Below are positions 1 to 11,165 of a stretch of DNA of 64,000 bases, piece after piece. The DNA comes from Aculops lycopersici (lineage: Eukaryota; Arthropoda; Arachnida; Trombidiformes; Eriophyidae). The stretch lies in NCBI GenBank assembly GCA_015350385.1, contig WNKI01000002.1, positions 5,595,008 to 5,659,007 of the forward strand, read 5' to 3'. The position numbers and the translations under genes are program-made. Each line of letters begins with the position of its first letter. The stretch's first letter is position 1. Below the pieces are notes generated by a model. That model did not search any database, was not told the origin of the DNA, and saw nothing but the letters and a program-made list of their open reading frames with translations.

Positions 1-407
1 GCACTGGAAATTGGTGATGTGCTTCCAATGATCGATTGACCATCCTTTTGCAGCATGACATCCTCAAATTTGGAGCAAATCATGGTGAAGGCGTTGTAAA
101 CTTCGTCGAGTGTACCAGTGATGGTCACTATTCTATCCGGACATGAGCTATCAGAAACATTGATCTTCGCGCCGCTAACCTCACGGAATCGCTTTATATT
201 GTCACCCTTCTTACCGATAACAATACCGACTTCATTGCTCCTCATTAATATCCTCAAATTAAGAGCCTGCTGACCGTTGACATTATTCCGATGAGATTGT
301 TGTAACTGCTGTTGCTGGTGCCTTGGGGGCGACTTAGTTGATGATTGCGCTTGCAACTGGGCAACCAGGTTATGTTGCACCTGGCCCTCACTAATATCAG
401 CCATCAT
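1..407 (-). CDS. PCBP: PCBP-like KH-domain RNA-binding protein, N-terminal part
   Basis: Reading the minus strand from an ATG at 407 (a second ATG follows at once) gives an open frame that runs off the window edge. Residues 1-55 are Gln-rich and disordered. They are followed by a KH domain with the start LNLRILMRSNEVG, the GXXG loop as GKKG, and RIVTITG near its end. This matches KH1 of the poly(rC)-binding protein / hnRNP E family (Drosophila mushroom-body expressed), which binds C-rich single-stranded RNA and controls splicing, stability and translation. Family members carry three KH domains; the other two must lie beyond position 1. The start is supported by a spliced 5' leader immediately upstream. 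The family is clear; the exact paralogue cannot be told from KH1 alone. Confidence 0.88.
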   Translation of the reverse strand, partial: MMADISEGQVQHNLVAQLQAQSSTKSPPRHQQQQLQQSHRNNVNGQQALNLRILMRSNEVGIVIGKKGDNIKRFREVSGAKINVSDSSCPDRIVTITGTLDEVYNAFTMICSKFEDVMLQKDGQSIIGSTSPISS

Positions 408-461
408 GTTGTTTATTTTATTATATTGGTTTCAATTTCCTGTTGTTTAAATTGCAGCGAC

Positions 462-1314
462 CTGCAAGATTAGGTAAGTAACAATCTTTTGTTCGATTGC
501 TATATTTTCAGAAATAGTTGGAGCTTGGGAGATTATGCGTATCAGTGATGGTACTAGTTACTTTCTTTCAATAGGAATACAAGTGTTGGTTGGAGCTCCC
601 TTCTATCTTCGATAATGTATTTGATTCTGTTCGGGTATTGATCTTGTGGGGCTAGTTGATATTGATTGATAGTTCATTAATAGTATCAAGTTTTTTTCAT
701 TCCGCCATGATTTGGAGAAGACAGATTAGTAATAATCGTAGTCTTAAAACTCAGCCTACAATATCAGGAAGGCAGAGAGACAATGGTGACTTCTTCTGGC
801 AGCAAAGATGATGGAGATAACATTTGCTTTGCGAGGAGAGAAAAAGAACATGTAATTCTCATCAAATAATATGGATGAGAGTTTGAATGGTTGGTTGTTG
901 TATTTTTCGACAAAATTGCTAGCCAAATATCAGCGCCATAGCGACGAAGAAGGAACGAAGTTTTGAAGATTTTATTTAGAACAGGTCGATATGAAAATCA
1001 TGTGCCTGACACTTGAGAACTAGGCAAAATAGGCAAAGGGGAGAGCAGCATTCAGAGCATGCAGTTTACAGATCGATCTGTAGGCTGTATGGGCACACGG
1101 GGGCAAAGCACACAGAGTCTATGAGTGCGTCAGGCGCATTCACAGCGGCGATCGGCATCCATGTTCCCCGTGTCTGCATTGCAGTCTGCAAACATGCCAC
1201 ACAAGCAACAACACGGAGTCAGAGAACCAGCGGCAGAAAGAATCATCCGTCTGATAATCTCTTACGTTTACGTCAATTGCATGATATTTTCTACTGCAAG
1301 GATGTAATTCTTAC
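462..1314 (-). other. 5' leader intron of the PCBP-like gene
   Basis: On the minus strand a donor CAG|GTAAGA lies at 1315/1314 and an acceptor TTGCAG|G at 462/461, 54 bases before the PCBP ATG. The intron is 853 bases long and its leader exon extends above 1315. I see no coding sequence inside it; the small plus-strand frames at 1013-1318 show no family features. Splice positions are read by eye and not confirmed by transcripts. Confidence 0.6.
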
Positions 1315-1317
1315 CTG

Positions 1318-1431
1318 AATGCCTTCTTCCAACCAATCCTCTATCATTATAAATCACCATCTTAAAGGCCTCCAACTGGTTGGCCAGTCCAAGTGTATTG
1401 AGGACCAAAACATCGAGATACTAGAGCAAAC
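1318..1431. promoter_or_regulatory. Divergent promoter region between PCBP-like and ASCC3-like genes
   Basis: The minus-strand PCBP leader exon ends at 1315 and the plus-strand helicase ATG is at 1432, so both transcripts probably start within or near this 114-base stretch. No TATA box is evident. Function is inferred from the head-to-head layout only. Confidence 0.35.
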
Positions 1432-4400
1432 ATGGACGGTGGCCTGAGGCCAGGTGCTAGCAAGAAGCAAGCAAGACGGTCCGACAGGACAGAGTACAAT
1501 CCAATAAACTTCAGCAATATTGTCATACACACCGCATCCTCAAAGAAACTTGCCAAACAAATTGGACGAAAGCACCATTTCACAAAAGTCACCTCAAACA
1601 ATGATGTAGACACGAGTCACTCCCTTACGGTTGCTCGCCAGATGCGAGCTGAACCGGCACCAGTCTACCCAAACGTTTTCGATGCCCTACTTGATGCTAA
1701 ATTCACTTACTCCAGCTTAAACAATAAAAAGGTCTACCTGCCAGCTTCGTCCACTCGGAAGTCCTTTGCGGATTATGAAGAGATCCGCGTGGAGAAACAA
1801 GAGAAGACTGATATTATATCGGAGGATAAACTCATTACTATTGCCGATAACTTTGATGCTATCGGTAGGGTAGCCTTTGCAAATTGTAAGAGGCTCAATC
1901 CAATGCAGTCCTATGTTTACGAGACAGCATATAAGTCAAATGAGAATATGCTTGTGGCTGCGCCAACTGGAGCAGGTAAGACGAATGTTGCCATGATGGC
2001 GGTTTTGAATGAGCTAAGGAATCATTTTAAACCTGGGACAAAAGAGATGTTGTCACCAAATGTTAGTGAGAAATTTAAGATTATTTATATTGCACCTATG
2101 AAATCTCTAGCCACTGAGCAAACTAATAACTTCAATACGCGTCTCAAAAGTCTTGGAATCAAGACACGGGAACTTACTGGTGATATGTCATTGACAGCTG
2201 ATGAGATCTCGAAGACTCATATCATTGTAACGACACCAGAGAAATGGGATGTTGTCACACGAAAATCGAAAGGAGATGTTGATCTATTAAGTTTAGTTCG
2301 ACTGTTGATTATCGATGAAGTTCACCTGCTACAATCTGATAGAGGTCCAGTTTTAGAGGCTCTCGTTGCTCGAACTTTAAGATATGTGGAAACTTCGCAA
2401 CGAATGACAAGAATTGTTGGTCTATCAGCTACTTTGCCAAATTATGTGGACATAGCTAGTTTCTTACGGGTGAATCCGTTCGAAGGTTTATTTTATTTTG
2501 ACAATAGATTCAGACCTGTTCCATTAACTCAAACTTTTATGGGTGTTCGTCCGCAAGACTCAAATGCACAAGCCAAAGTTATGGACAAGATTTGTTACGA
2601 TCTTGCCCTCCAATATGTACAACAGTCAAAACAAGTTATGATATTTGTCCATGCAAGAAACTCAACAAGAAAAGTTTCTAACAAACTTAGGGAGTTTATA
2701 CAGCTCAATAACAAGATGGAACTATTCCAGCCGGATCTCGAGGCCTTTCCGGAAGCTTCCAAGTTAATATTGAGTTCCAAAGATTCAGTTCTTCGAGATT
2801 TATTCAATGTTGGCTTTGGAATTCATCACGCCGGTATGCACCGTCACGACAGGCTACTAGTGGAGCGTTTATTTCGTGAAGGAGTTTTGAAGGTTCTAGT
2901 TTGTACGGCAACTTTAGCTTGGGGTGTCAACTTTCCGGCTCATACTGTGATTATACGAGGAACTGAAATCTATGACGCATCGGTGGGTAAATTTGTCGAT
3001 GTTGGCCTCTTGGATGTGATGCAAATATTTGGTCGTGCAGGTAGACCTCAATACGATACCGACGGTCATGCAGTCATTATCACTGCTCTAGATAAGATGG
3101 ACAGTTATCTCAAGCTTCTGACCAATCAAACACCAATAGAAAGTAATTTTATTGCGCACTTGACAGATAATCTAATTGCTGAGATTGTCTCCGGAACTGT
3201 TACTAGTGTCGAGGAGGGTATGGAATGGCTTAGGTATACATATCTCAATGTAAGACTTGCTCAGAATCCATTAGTCTACGGAATTGACCATTTCGAAATT
3301 GAAAGTGACCCCTCCTTGTCCACGATTAGGAACCGAATCATAGTCACGGCTGCTAAACAATTGGATGAGGCGAGAATGTGTAGGTATGATCGAGAATCTG
3401 GTCACCTGGAACCCACAGACTTGGGAAGGATAGCTAGTCACTTTTATATCAATTACTCAACAATTACTCGGTATAACGAGCTTCTATTTGATAACCTTGA
3501 ACCTGCTGATCTATTAGGGCTTATAGGTGAGGCACAAGAGTTTGAACAAATCAAGTATCGTGAGGAGGAGGCCATTGAGCTGGATAAGTTACGCAGGCAG
3601 TGCTACTTACCTATAGCTGGAGGAGTGATCGAATCGACCAAGGGTAAAGTTAGTTGCTTATTGCAGGCTTATATTAGTCGTTCCAACATAACAGTCCACT
3701 CCCTTGTATCAGATCTGATGTATATTGCTCAGAATGCAACTAGGATTGGTAGAGGGTTATTCGAATATGCCCTCAAAAGAGGTTGGTCCGTGACTGCCTT
3801 GAATTTGCTCAAGCTATGCAAAATGCTCGAACTCCAAACATGGAACTTTCACTCACCCTTCAGACATTTCAACGATTTGCCGGCACAAGTTGTCATGCGG
3901 CTAGAGGAGACTGGAACTCCAATTGAGAAGCTTGATGAGATGAGCATCAGCGAGGTTGCTAAGCTAGTTAAATTTCCTGATAGAATGGGTCAAATTGTAA
4001 AGGAACGATTGAAACAGTTGCCATATGTTATTATTGATGGCGAGGTAAAACCAATCAAGTCAAATCTCTTAGTCATGGTACTGACTATAAAACCCTTCTT
4101 CAAGTGGAGCGATCGAGTTCACGGCTCCAAATTTCAATCCTTTTGGATGTGGGTTGTGGACGAGGAAATAACACAGCAAATTTATCATAGCGAACATATC
4201 AAATTTTCCAAAGAGCAAGTACTAAAGGAACAAGCTCAAAAAATTACCATTAACATACCACTAGTTGATGATACACTCGAGGATGGTATTATGGGTCAAG
4301 TTATACCTGGTGAATTTTTAGTTTTTGTTCTATCCGATCAATGGAACGCATGTGATTATGAGTTTCCAATTGATTGTAGAAAGATTATACTACCTCAAGA

Positions 4401-6168
4401 GCCTATCACTTATACGAAGATCCCCCCAAATCTCAACCAATTACCTTTGAATGTGTTACAAAATGACTTATTTACAATGATATTTCGTCCGTCGGAGAAT
4501 CAGCTAAGTTCAAGTTTGGATAGAAATGCAGACACATCTTATAATAACACCGGAGAACCATACCAACTAAATGAAATCTCACCTCCTTTGCATGTGGAAA
4601 ATTTCAACATATTACAATCTCAAGTCTTTCATTCACTATATCATAGTAACAAGAATGTGCTAGTTAGTGGGCCAACAGGTTCCGGCAAGACCCTGCTGGC
4701 AGATGTGGCCATACTTAAAGTTTTCTCAGATAAGAGTGTAACTAATACCAAGAATAAGATCATCTACCTGACGCCCACGTGGTCCGCGGCTCATCTCAAG
4801 CACCATGATTGGCGTCAAAGAATCGGTAATGTCTTACAAAAGAATGTTATGCTTCTAAATGATCGGGCAGTTTTCAATGAGTCGGCATACGACCAGTGTG
4901 ATATTATGGTTGCCTCGGCCGAGAAATTCTACTTGTGGCTAGCTAAGGCGAACTCACTTCAAGACTTGCATCGTGTTGCTCTAATCATCTTCGATGATAT
5001 GCATCTAATTGGCGACAAGCGAGGATCACATATGGAGTTGATTGTGGCCAAGTTGAATCATCTCAAAGTTGAAAATCCAAAACTTCACTACCGGTTTGTG
5101 GGTCTCTCAAACACAGTGGCAAATGCCCAGGAGCTCGCTAGTTGGATTGGAGCTCGTAAGTATGCAGCCTACAACTTTCATCCAAGGACTGCAAGATCAA
5201 TCCAATTGGAGATACATGTGACAAGTTTTTCTGAACGCCACTATAGTCCTCGAATGGCCTCCATGAACAAACCAATATTCAAGGCAATACTCGAGCATAG
5301 TCCATTTGATCCAGTTCTAATATTTGCCTCGTCGAAGAAACAATGCAGCCTTACGGCAGTTGACTTGATCTCCTGTTTGGTTCACGACAATCCATCATAC
5401 GAGAAGCGATGGCTAAATATGGACCAAGCAACGTTGGAAAATTTGTCGGTTTGTATTCATGATGAGAATCTTAAACTTGCATTGGAGTTTGGAATCGCAA
5501 TACTCTACCCATCGATGGCATCGAGTGATAAAAAGATTGTTGAGGAGCTTTACCGGTACAACAAGATCCAAGTGTTAATTTGCACAACTAATTATGCTTG
5601 GGACAGCAACATAAGAGCCCACTTGGTGGTTGTTAAAGGAACTGAACATTATGATGTGGAGACACAAAGGTACATAGACTATCCGTCAACTGATGTCATG
5701 CAAATGCTAGGCAAAGCTGGCCGACCAAACATGGACTCGACCGGAGTTTCCGTCTTGATGATTCGGGACATCTACAAGGATTTCTATAAAAAGTTTCTCC
5801 ATGAGCCATTTCCGGTGGAGTCAAACTTCCTGCAAATGGACGAGATAGTTGTAAGAAACTACCTGACTTTCGGTTACGATGTAGATAAAGCCAGTGTCAA
5901 TGGAACAGAGGCACCAAAAGTTGAGACTGAAAAGGGGGAAGCAGCTAGCAAGTCAAGAATCAAACCCACAAAATCCAAGGGGACATCAAAGAAATCTGAT
6001 CCGAAGCTAGAGTTGAAGAGACATGCATTGCAAATGTTGACCTCAACCTTCTTCGTTAGACGGTTGGCCAAAAATCCAAGTTACTATGGCAACAATGAGG
6101 GCATGATACCAGACGAGTTCCTGTCGAGATACTTAGACGAGAGCAAATTTCTGTATGAAAACTTGTGA
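1432..6168 (+). CDS. ASCC3: ASCC3-like Ski2-family helicase, truncated after the second cassette
   Basis: A single 1578-residue frame with close similarity to activating signal cointegrator 1 complex subunit 3, the large tandem-cassette helicase of the ASCC alkylation-repair and ribosome-quality-control complex. Cassette 1 is intact: APTGAGKT near residue 174, DEVH at 295, SAT near 332, and QIFGRAGRPQ near 531, followed by a winged helix and a Sec63-type unit (about 650-970). Cassette 2 keeps a Walker A (GPTGSGKT, about 1080) but reads DDMH at about 1188 where DExH is expected, SNT in place of SAT, and GKAGR in place of GRAGR. The protein stops just inside the second winged helix, so the second Sec63 unit is missing, and the N-terminal extension before cassette 1 is shorter than the several hundred residues of human ASCC3. 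There is an in-frame stop 33 bases upstream of the ATG. No introns. The AATAAA 15 bases after the stop supports a real end. Confidence 0.88.
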   Translation: MDGGLRPGASKKQARRSDRTEYNPINFSNIVIHTASSKKLAKQIGRKHHFTKVTSNNDVDTSHSLTVARQMRAEPAPVYPNVFDALLDAKFTYSSLNNKKVYLPASSTRKSFADYEEIRVEKQEKTDIISEDKLITIADNFDAIGRVAFANCKRLNPMQSYVYETAYKSNENMLVAAPTGAGKTNVAMMAVLNELRNHFKPGTKEMLSPNVSEKFKIIYIAPMKSLATEQTNNFNTRLKSLGIKTRELTGDMSLTADEISKTHIIVTTPEKWDVVTRKSKGDVDLLSLVRLLIIDEVHLLQSDRGPVLEALVARTLRYVETSQRMTRIVGLSATLPNYVDIASFLRVNPFEGLFYFDNRFRPVPLTQTFMGVRPQDSNAQAKVMDKICYDLALQYVQQSKQVMIFVHARNSTRKVSNKLREFIQLNNKMELFQPDLEAFPEASKLILSSKDSVLRDLFNVGFGIHHAGMHRHDRLLVERLFREGVLKVLVCTATLAWGVNFPAHTVIIRGTEIYDASVGKFVDVGLLDVMQIFGRAGRPQYDTDGHAVIITALDKMDSYLKLLTNQTPIESNFIAHLTDNLIAEIVSGTVTSVEEGMEWLRYTYLNVRLAQNPLVYGIDHFEIESDPSLSTIRNRIIVTAAKQLDEARMCRYDRESGHLEPTDLGRIASHFYINYSTITRYNELLFDNLEPADLLGLIGEAQEFEQIKYREEEAIELDKLRRQCYLPIAGGVIESTKGKVSCLLQAYISRSNITVHSLVSDLMYIAQNATRIGRGLFEYALKRGWSVTALNLLKLCKMLELQTWNFHSPFRHFNDLPAQVVMRLEETGTPIEKLDEMSISEVAKLVKFPDRMGQIVKERLKQLPYVIIDGEVKPIKSNLLVMVLTIKPFFKWSDRVHGSKFQSFWMWVVDEEITQQIYHSEHIKFSKEQVLKEQAQKITINIPLVDDTLEDGIMGQVIPGEFLVFVLSDQWNACDYEFPIDCRKIILPQEPITYTKIPPNLNQLPLNVLQNDLFTMIFRPSENQLSSSLDRNADTSYNNTGEPYQLNEISPPLHVENFNILQSQVFHSLYHSNKNVLVSGPTGSGKTLLADVAILKVFSDKSVTNTKNKIIYLTPTWSAAHLKHHDWRQRIGNVLQKNVMLLNDRAVFNESAYDQCDIMVASAEKFYLWLAKANSLQDLHRVALIIFDDMHLIGDKRGSHMELIVAKLNHLKVENPKLHYRFVGLSNTVANAQELASWIGARKYAAYNFHPRTARSIQLEIHVTSFSERHYSPRMASMNKPIFKAILEHSPFDPVLIFASSKKQCSLTAVDLISCLVHDNPSYEKRWLNMDQATLENLSVCIHDENLKLALEFGIAILYPSMASSDKKIVEELYRYNKIQVLICTTNYAWDSNIRAHLVVVKGTEHYDVETQRYIDYPSTDVMQMLGKAGRPNMDSTGVSVLMIRDIYKDFYKKFLHEPFPVESNFLQMDEIVVRNYLTFGYDVDKASVNGTEAPKVETEKGEAASKSRIKPTKSKGTSKKSDPKLELKRHALQMLTSTFFVRRLAKNPSYYGNNEGMIPDEFLSRYLDESKFLYENL

Positions 6169-6182
6169 GTCAGTTTAGACAA

Positions 6183-6188
6183 AATAAA
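6183..6188 (+). terminator. Polyadenylation signal of the ASCC3-like gene
   Basis: AATAAA 15 bases after the helicase stop codon, with no competing gene nearby. Confidence 0.7.
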
Positions 6189-6594
6189 TTCATCATTTAA
6201 GTTGTCGCCAAGCCGATAGTTCAAACAGGAAGTTGAGCAGCATCAATTTGTTACTTGTTCATTCATTATTCAACCGTATTGCTTGCAAAAATGGCACACC
6301 TCCCTGGTCTCTATGTCAGAAAAATTTTGCAACATTCTAGTCGAGACACGAGCACGCAAACTAATTTGAGCTAACCAATGGACTCCGACCACCTGTTGTT
6401 TGTTTGCAAAAATTATCAAAAAAATTATGTTAACTGTAACAAAAACAACGGTAAAAGTGGCAATACTAAGTAGCGACAAGCTTAACGTTGTTGTGACATG
6501 AATCACATGTTTGTTTTGCCTCACTTTGCTTTAGTCAGCAGAAATATGGACGAGATTGTGGGACGAGTGGTCATGCTGAATTGAAGCAATTGTA

Positions 6595-6711
6595 GCAACA
6601 AGTGGTGTGCTTACGATCATCCAACATGCGACATCGACCCAAAGTTTGAGTAAGTCACACAAAGAGACACTTTTGTCCTCTGGCTGTAGCATCGAATGCA
6701 GCAACAGGTGG
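6595..6711 (+). promoter_or_regulatory. Two Scratch/Snail-like E-boxes
   Basis: GCAACAAGTGG at 6595-6605 and GCAACAGGTGG at 6701-6711. The second matches, from memory, the consensus of Scratch/Snail zinc-finger repressors (GCAACAGGTG). They are two members of a recurrent set noted in the findings. Confidence 0.35.
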
Positions 6712-7005
6712 TGGCTACTGGCTAAAAGCGTCACTTACGACAAAAACGAAAGCGCAACAACGACGATCACGACAAAACATCTGATTCGAAGGGCGTTTAC
6801 CTGACTAGTGGAGACTGCGGGCAAAACAAGTGCCGTCACTTGTTACTACTGACTTCTTTTTGCTAGCCAGACAATGAAATTGAGACCCTCGACAGTCGAA
6901 TGGAAAACAATCGGCCAACAAACATTTCGCTAGCTTTCTCTTTCTCTTCAAATGATGCGATGCGACTATTTGAGTGTCGGCTAGTAGTTTTGAGTAGGAG
7001 ACAAG

Positions 7006-7060
7006 AAGAAGAAGAAGATGATGATGATGATGATGATGACGACGACGACGACGACGACGA
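7006..7060 (+). repeat. Triplet microsatellite (GAA)n(GAT)n(GAC)n
   Basis: Consecutive runs of gaa, gat and gac triplets give an acidic or polyserine translation in several frames, which explains the short frames in both strands here. Confidence 0.9.
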
Positions 7061-8077
7061 GTGCAAGTATCGAAGGCCTAGAGCACAGAAGAGCCAACTG
7101 GATGCCAATGAACCTGGCGACCGTCATTAATGGATGCGTCGCTTGGTTGGTTGTTCGATCGGCCGCCAAGCTTATTGATCTCGCCAGCCCGTCCATTTAG
7201 TGGCAAATGTCACTGTACTACCCATCGATTGTCCAATTGAAGTTGGAGCTTTGGCTTTCTCTTTTGCGATTGTGTGTCTCACTGGCCGAGTAAAATTGAA
7301 AGAGTCTCGTTGTCCACAATTGACGTTTTTTACAGACTTGTCCCACCGCCCAACGTCACCGCTGACCAGTTAGATTCACCTGCAGGCCGCAGCTAGCTTA
7401 TGATTTGCGGTGGTGTGCTTGCAGTCTTAGGAGCAGCAAGAGAGAAAGAGAGAAACAAACGGCCAGCCAAGGCGTCGTTAGTTTGCTCTCGCTCTCGCTC
7501 TCGCTCTCTCGTGTCTACCTGTAACAAGTGTGTAAGTTGTGATTTGTTAGCGACGGAGATGGAGCGTAACAATAAATTAGAATTTGCAAGAGTTGAGATT
7601 TTGCCCATTGGCTCGAGCCTTGAGGAGAAAATTTGCACAGTAAATACTTTGGCCCTCTTGATGCCTCGAGCAAAAGCAATAGCCTCGGCGGTGGCGTCAG
7701 TTTGCGGCGGGAGTTTTCACAATAATGAGCCAGTCGTCGTCCTCCTCCTCTTCGTTGTTAGGTAACTCGATATCCCAAGCTCAACTGCTCATCAGGTAAA
7801 CCAAATGAGCAGTTCACGAAGCAGAAGAAGAGGAAGCGAGCGAAGAGAACGAACGAACAAACGAAGTGTAATAAGTGAAAACCGGCCGCTAATTCGTAAG
7901 GATAGTCACCGAATCTTATGTCCATCTCCCTTTCTCTCTGCATTGCTAACTCCACTTGCTGCTGCCAATGTAACTTGCCGTTTCGTTTCCTTAGCGTCAT
8001 CTTCCTATTCACAACCAAAGCGCCGCCGTTGCCTTAGATGCAGTTCATATGCGACTGCCACACAAATGATGATCACG

Positions 8078-8120
8078 ATTATTATTATTATTATTATTAT
8101 TACTATTACTATTATTATTA
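8078..8120 (+). repeat. (ATT)n microsatellite
   Basis: An ATT triplet run interrupted by two ACT units in noncoding DNA. Confidence 0.9.
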
Positions 8121-8808
8121 TGGTCGACATCATCATGAATTCGATTTCTCACACGCCGAGAGCTAGAGTGTGGCTTTTCAGTTAGCTTTCTGCCACAATC
8201 GCTGCCACTGGATGTTGTGGGCGGACAGCAAATCGCTTACTCGGCGCCAACAGCAACAACTACCTGTTGCATTTCCATCGCCGATTTCGGTTTACTCGCC
8301 GCAAACCTCGGATTTTGCTATCGCAAACTTGAGATGGATGGACTGCCAGCTTCCAATTTGTTTTGAGTTACTACTGTAACTCTATTGCTATTGCAGCAAT
8401 TGCAGCCGCCGCCGCCGCTGCAGCTGCTACCTGATATTTCGTTTCACTCTTCTAGTTTTCCTTTCTCCCTCTCACTTTCTGTTGCATCGGTGCCAACAAC
8501 AAGTGGCCAGTTGGCCGCCGAGTATCGGCCTTTTGGGGTTTCAAATTTCAACGCAACCATTGCGACTGCCACTGATGAATGAAACAAAGCAAATTGCATC
8601 CGTCAGCTCGTCGTTTGAAGCTGGTTAACTGGCGAGCCAGCGTTTGGTCAGCCTTCCAAGTGATTGAGTTTACCCCGCTGTACGGCAAATAGATAGACAG
8701 TCACTTGTAGCTGCGGCTGCGGCTACTGCTACTGTTTTGTTGCTGTCGTTGTTGTTATTTCTTCTCATCTTGGGGAAAATTATTAGCCCCAGAGCCAAAT
8801 GGGAAGCG

Positions 8809-8855
8809 AGTGGTTTTTGTGTATCGTTGCCGCGATACGATACACAAAAACCGCT
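8809..8855. other. Hairpin, 18-bp stem with 11-base loop
   Basis: The arm 8809-8826 pairs with 8838-8855. Fifteen consecutive inner pairs are perfect and one further out would be a G·U pair in RNA. Pairing breaks down outside the stem, so it is shorter than a typical animal microRNA precursor. Confidence 0.6.
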
Positions 8856-9496
8856 ACTACCTGTTGGGTCGTCCAGCTTGGAGAGAGAGGAAGTTGATCG
8901 TTTCGCTCTGGTGTCCAGAGGAAGTTGGCGAGAGGAAAACTTTTCGCACTCGGTAGCAAATTGTGATTTTTTTTGTTGAGGTTTGAGTTGATGGGGCAGG
9001 CAAATGCAAACACAAATCGAAGGCTCTAGTCCACTGAATAAAATTGAACTGCATTGAACCGAACTACCTGCAGACTCTTACTTGTTCAAAGTCTACATGT
9101 TTAGTTCAGACTCGACAGGTAAACACGACTGAGCAACTAAACGAGCAAGCAAATCAGCGAGCAATCTAGTGACTGAGACCAGGTATTTCAAAGACACGAG
9201 CGCAAACCAATAGACTGGCTGTGATCCTTCTCCTAACCACCAGTCAGCTAACTAAATCACTATCTGTGCTTGATTCCTCCAAATTAGCTGAAGACGAAGT
9301 GACGAAATCGCTAAGCCAACTTTTTTCCTATTTCTGGAACCAACAGCAATGAACTTTGCGGTTTTGGCGCCGCTAATTTGACTAGTCAGCCGCTTGATGC
9401 GGCAACGTCGACGTCAACGCAACTGATTGCCATTCACCTGTTGGCGTCATCACCATCGTCGTAGGCATCTCGTGGTTTGAATTATCACTATCGCTG

Positions 9497-9542
9497 GTTG
9501 GTTAGCTTGATGTGGTTAGCTAACCACATCAAGCTAACCAAC
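9497..9542. repeat. 46-bp perfect palindrome without spacer
   Basis: The left half 9497-9519 is the exact reverse complement of 9520-9542, centred on GGTTAGCTAACC. The symmetry ends abruptly on both sides. Confidence 0.9.
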
Positions 9543-11140
9543 AGAAATACTCGAGATGGAAACTAAATCAAGTAAAATCCAATTTGCTCTCTAACTTTCG
9601 CCTTCTCTTTCATGAAAGCGAAAGCATCCCCTTCAGCAACACCGAGAGTAGTCATCAGTACAGAAAGTAGACCGCTAACCACCTTGAGCAGCTCCAGTCT
9701 GGTGGCAGTAGCGGCGGCGATGCCACCGCTGGCTCGCACATTAGCCCAGGAAGCTTGCGGCCACTTGTTGCTTGTTTTCTGGTGTGAGTGAGATTCATCC
9801 GACGAGCAAGATGCTAGAGTCAATGGAAACCAACCACGATGATTCTCGACGGCGAGGCGGCGGCGGCCGCGGCAACAAGAGAGCGAGTGGAACTTACTTA
9901 TCGCCTTGTGTGACTGAGGAAAGAAAGAAAGAAAGAAAGCGATAGACGGAGAGAGGGTTAGTGGCCAGGTGAAAGGAGCACCGATTCATTCAATTGGATT
10001 GGCGCCAATGACAACTTGCGGTTTGCTCGTCTGGTAGCGTCAAACTGGAATTTGGGGGGAGTAGCTTGCGGTGGTACTGCTTTACCTAACTTTACTTAAC
10101 TTGGGCGCAACTAGCGTGCGGTGCGTGATTATTGACCTGCACATAAGTGATATTAGCTTTAGAGATTTTCACCTCCATTTCCATTCAACGTTTCCATTTC
10201 CAGTTGCCCAGTTGGTCGGTCGTCGATTGGTTACTGCAGACATCGAGCGCTAGTTTAATTGGCGCCAACTTGTTCAGCTAGCTAGCTTGCCAAGGTAGTA
10301 ATAAGTGAATCAACCTGCAATCCTCTCAGAACGACACTCGAGCAAACGACGACGACGGCCACAAGCGAACAAATGGTTGGCCAGCCGCCTGGCGGTGCGA
10401 ATGCAGATGCTCGATAACGAGACGAAACTAATAGAGAGCTAGAATGTGAAAGATAAGCGAGAGATACTCAGATGTCCAGTTGGTCGATCGGCGAGAGAAG
10501 AGGTGAAAGTGAGCGGAAGCACGCGAATCGACTCACCTGTAGACCACCACCACGACTGCTACTACAGTTACTCCTATCACTGTCAGTGTTGTTGTTAAAC
10601 GACTCTTGTCTCGTTTACTTTCAGTGAGGCAATCAAATTTGAATGGGACAACGATGAAGACTTTGGAATAATAACAGAATGGAATTGAAGGGACGCGATG
10701 GAGTTTATAGCAAGCATACTATTATCGCGCACTTCCTGTGAGATTAGCAGCTTTGTAACTTGGATCCTGTCAAACTCTCTTACCACACCTCTTGTTATGC
10801 CAAGATGATGAACCCGAAATTTTCCAGAAAGTATCCAAGTTTTAAGGGGGGATTTTCTGTGGCGGTTGCAGCAAATGAGATTTAATTTACATTTACGTAA
10901 CCGCAAGCAGCTACGTCAACAGCTAGTTGTTGCGGTGAAAGTTCCGGCCCAACAGACAGCCTTATCCTTTCCTCCCTCTCAATCCATCTCACTCTAACGC
11001 GAGTTACAGTTAGCCAACGCCCGTTTGTCGGGCGCGATAAGATGGTGTGAAGTTAGGTGCTTGTTATACTCATGTTGGCAACTCCATTTAAATTTAGCAC
11101 CTGCCACTCAATCGCCTAATGCTATCACTCTTATAACCTC

Positions 11141-11165
11141 TTTCTCTCTCTCTCTCTCTCTCTCG
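11141..11165 (+). repeat. (TC)n dinucleotide tract
   Basis: An uninterrupted TC run upstream of the Ser/Gln-rich ORF. A GA tract follows on the same strand at about 11,551-11,570. Such GA/CT tracts are common at arthropod promoters, but here they could be simple satellites. Confidence 0.8.

Noticed and set aside
1013..1318. 101-codon plus-strand frame
   Set aside because: It lies within the PCBP leader intron, has no typical composition or domain, and crosses a likely minus-strand splice donor.
6900..7200. Overlapping small frames on both strands with Asp, Ser or Val runs
   Set aside because: They are translations of the GAA/GAT/GAC microsatellite.
7400..8185. Frames of 121 and 126 codons in the desert
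   Set aside because: Low-complexity Arg/Ser or Ile/Thr translations, no splice or polyadenylation context, no family signal.
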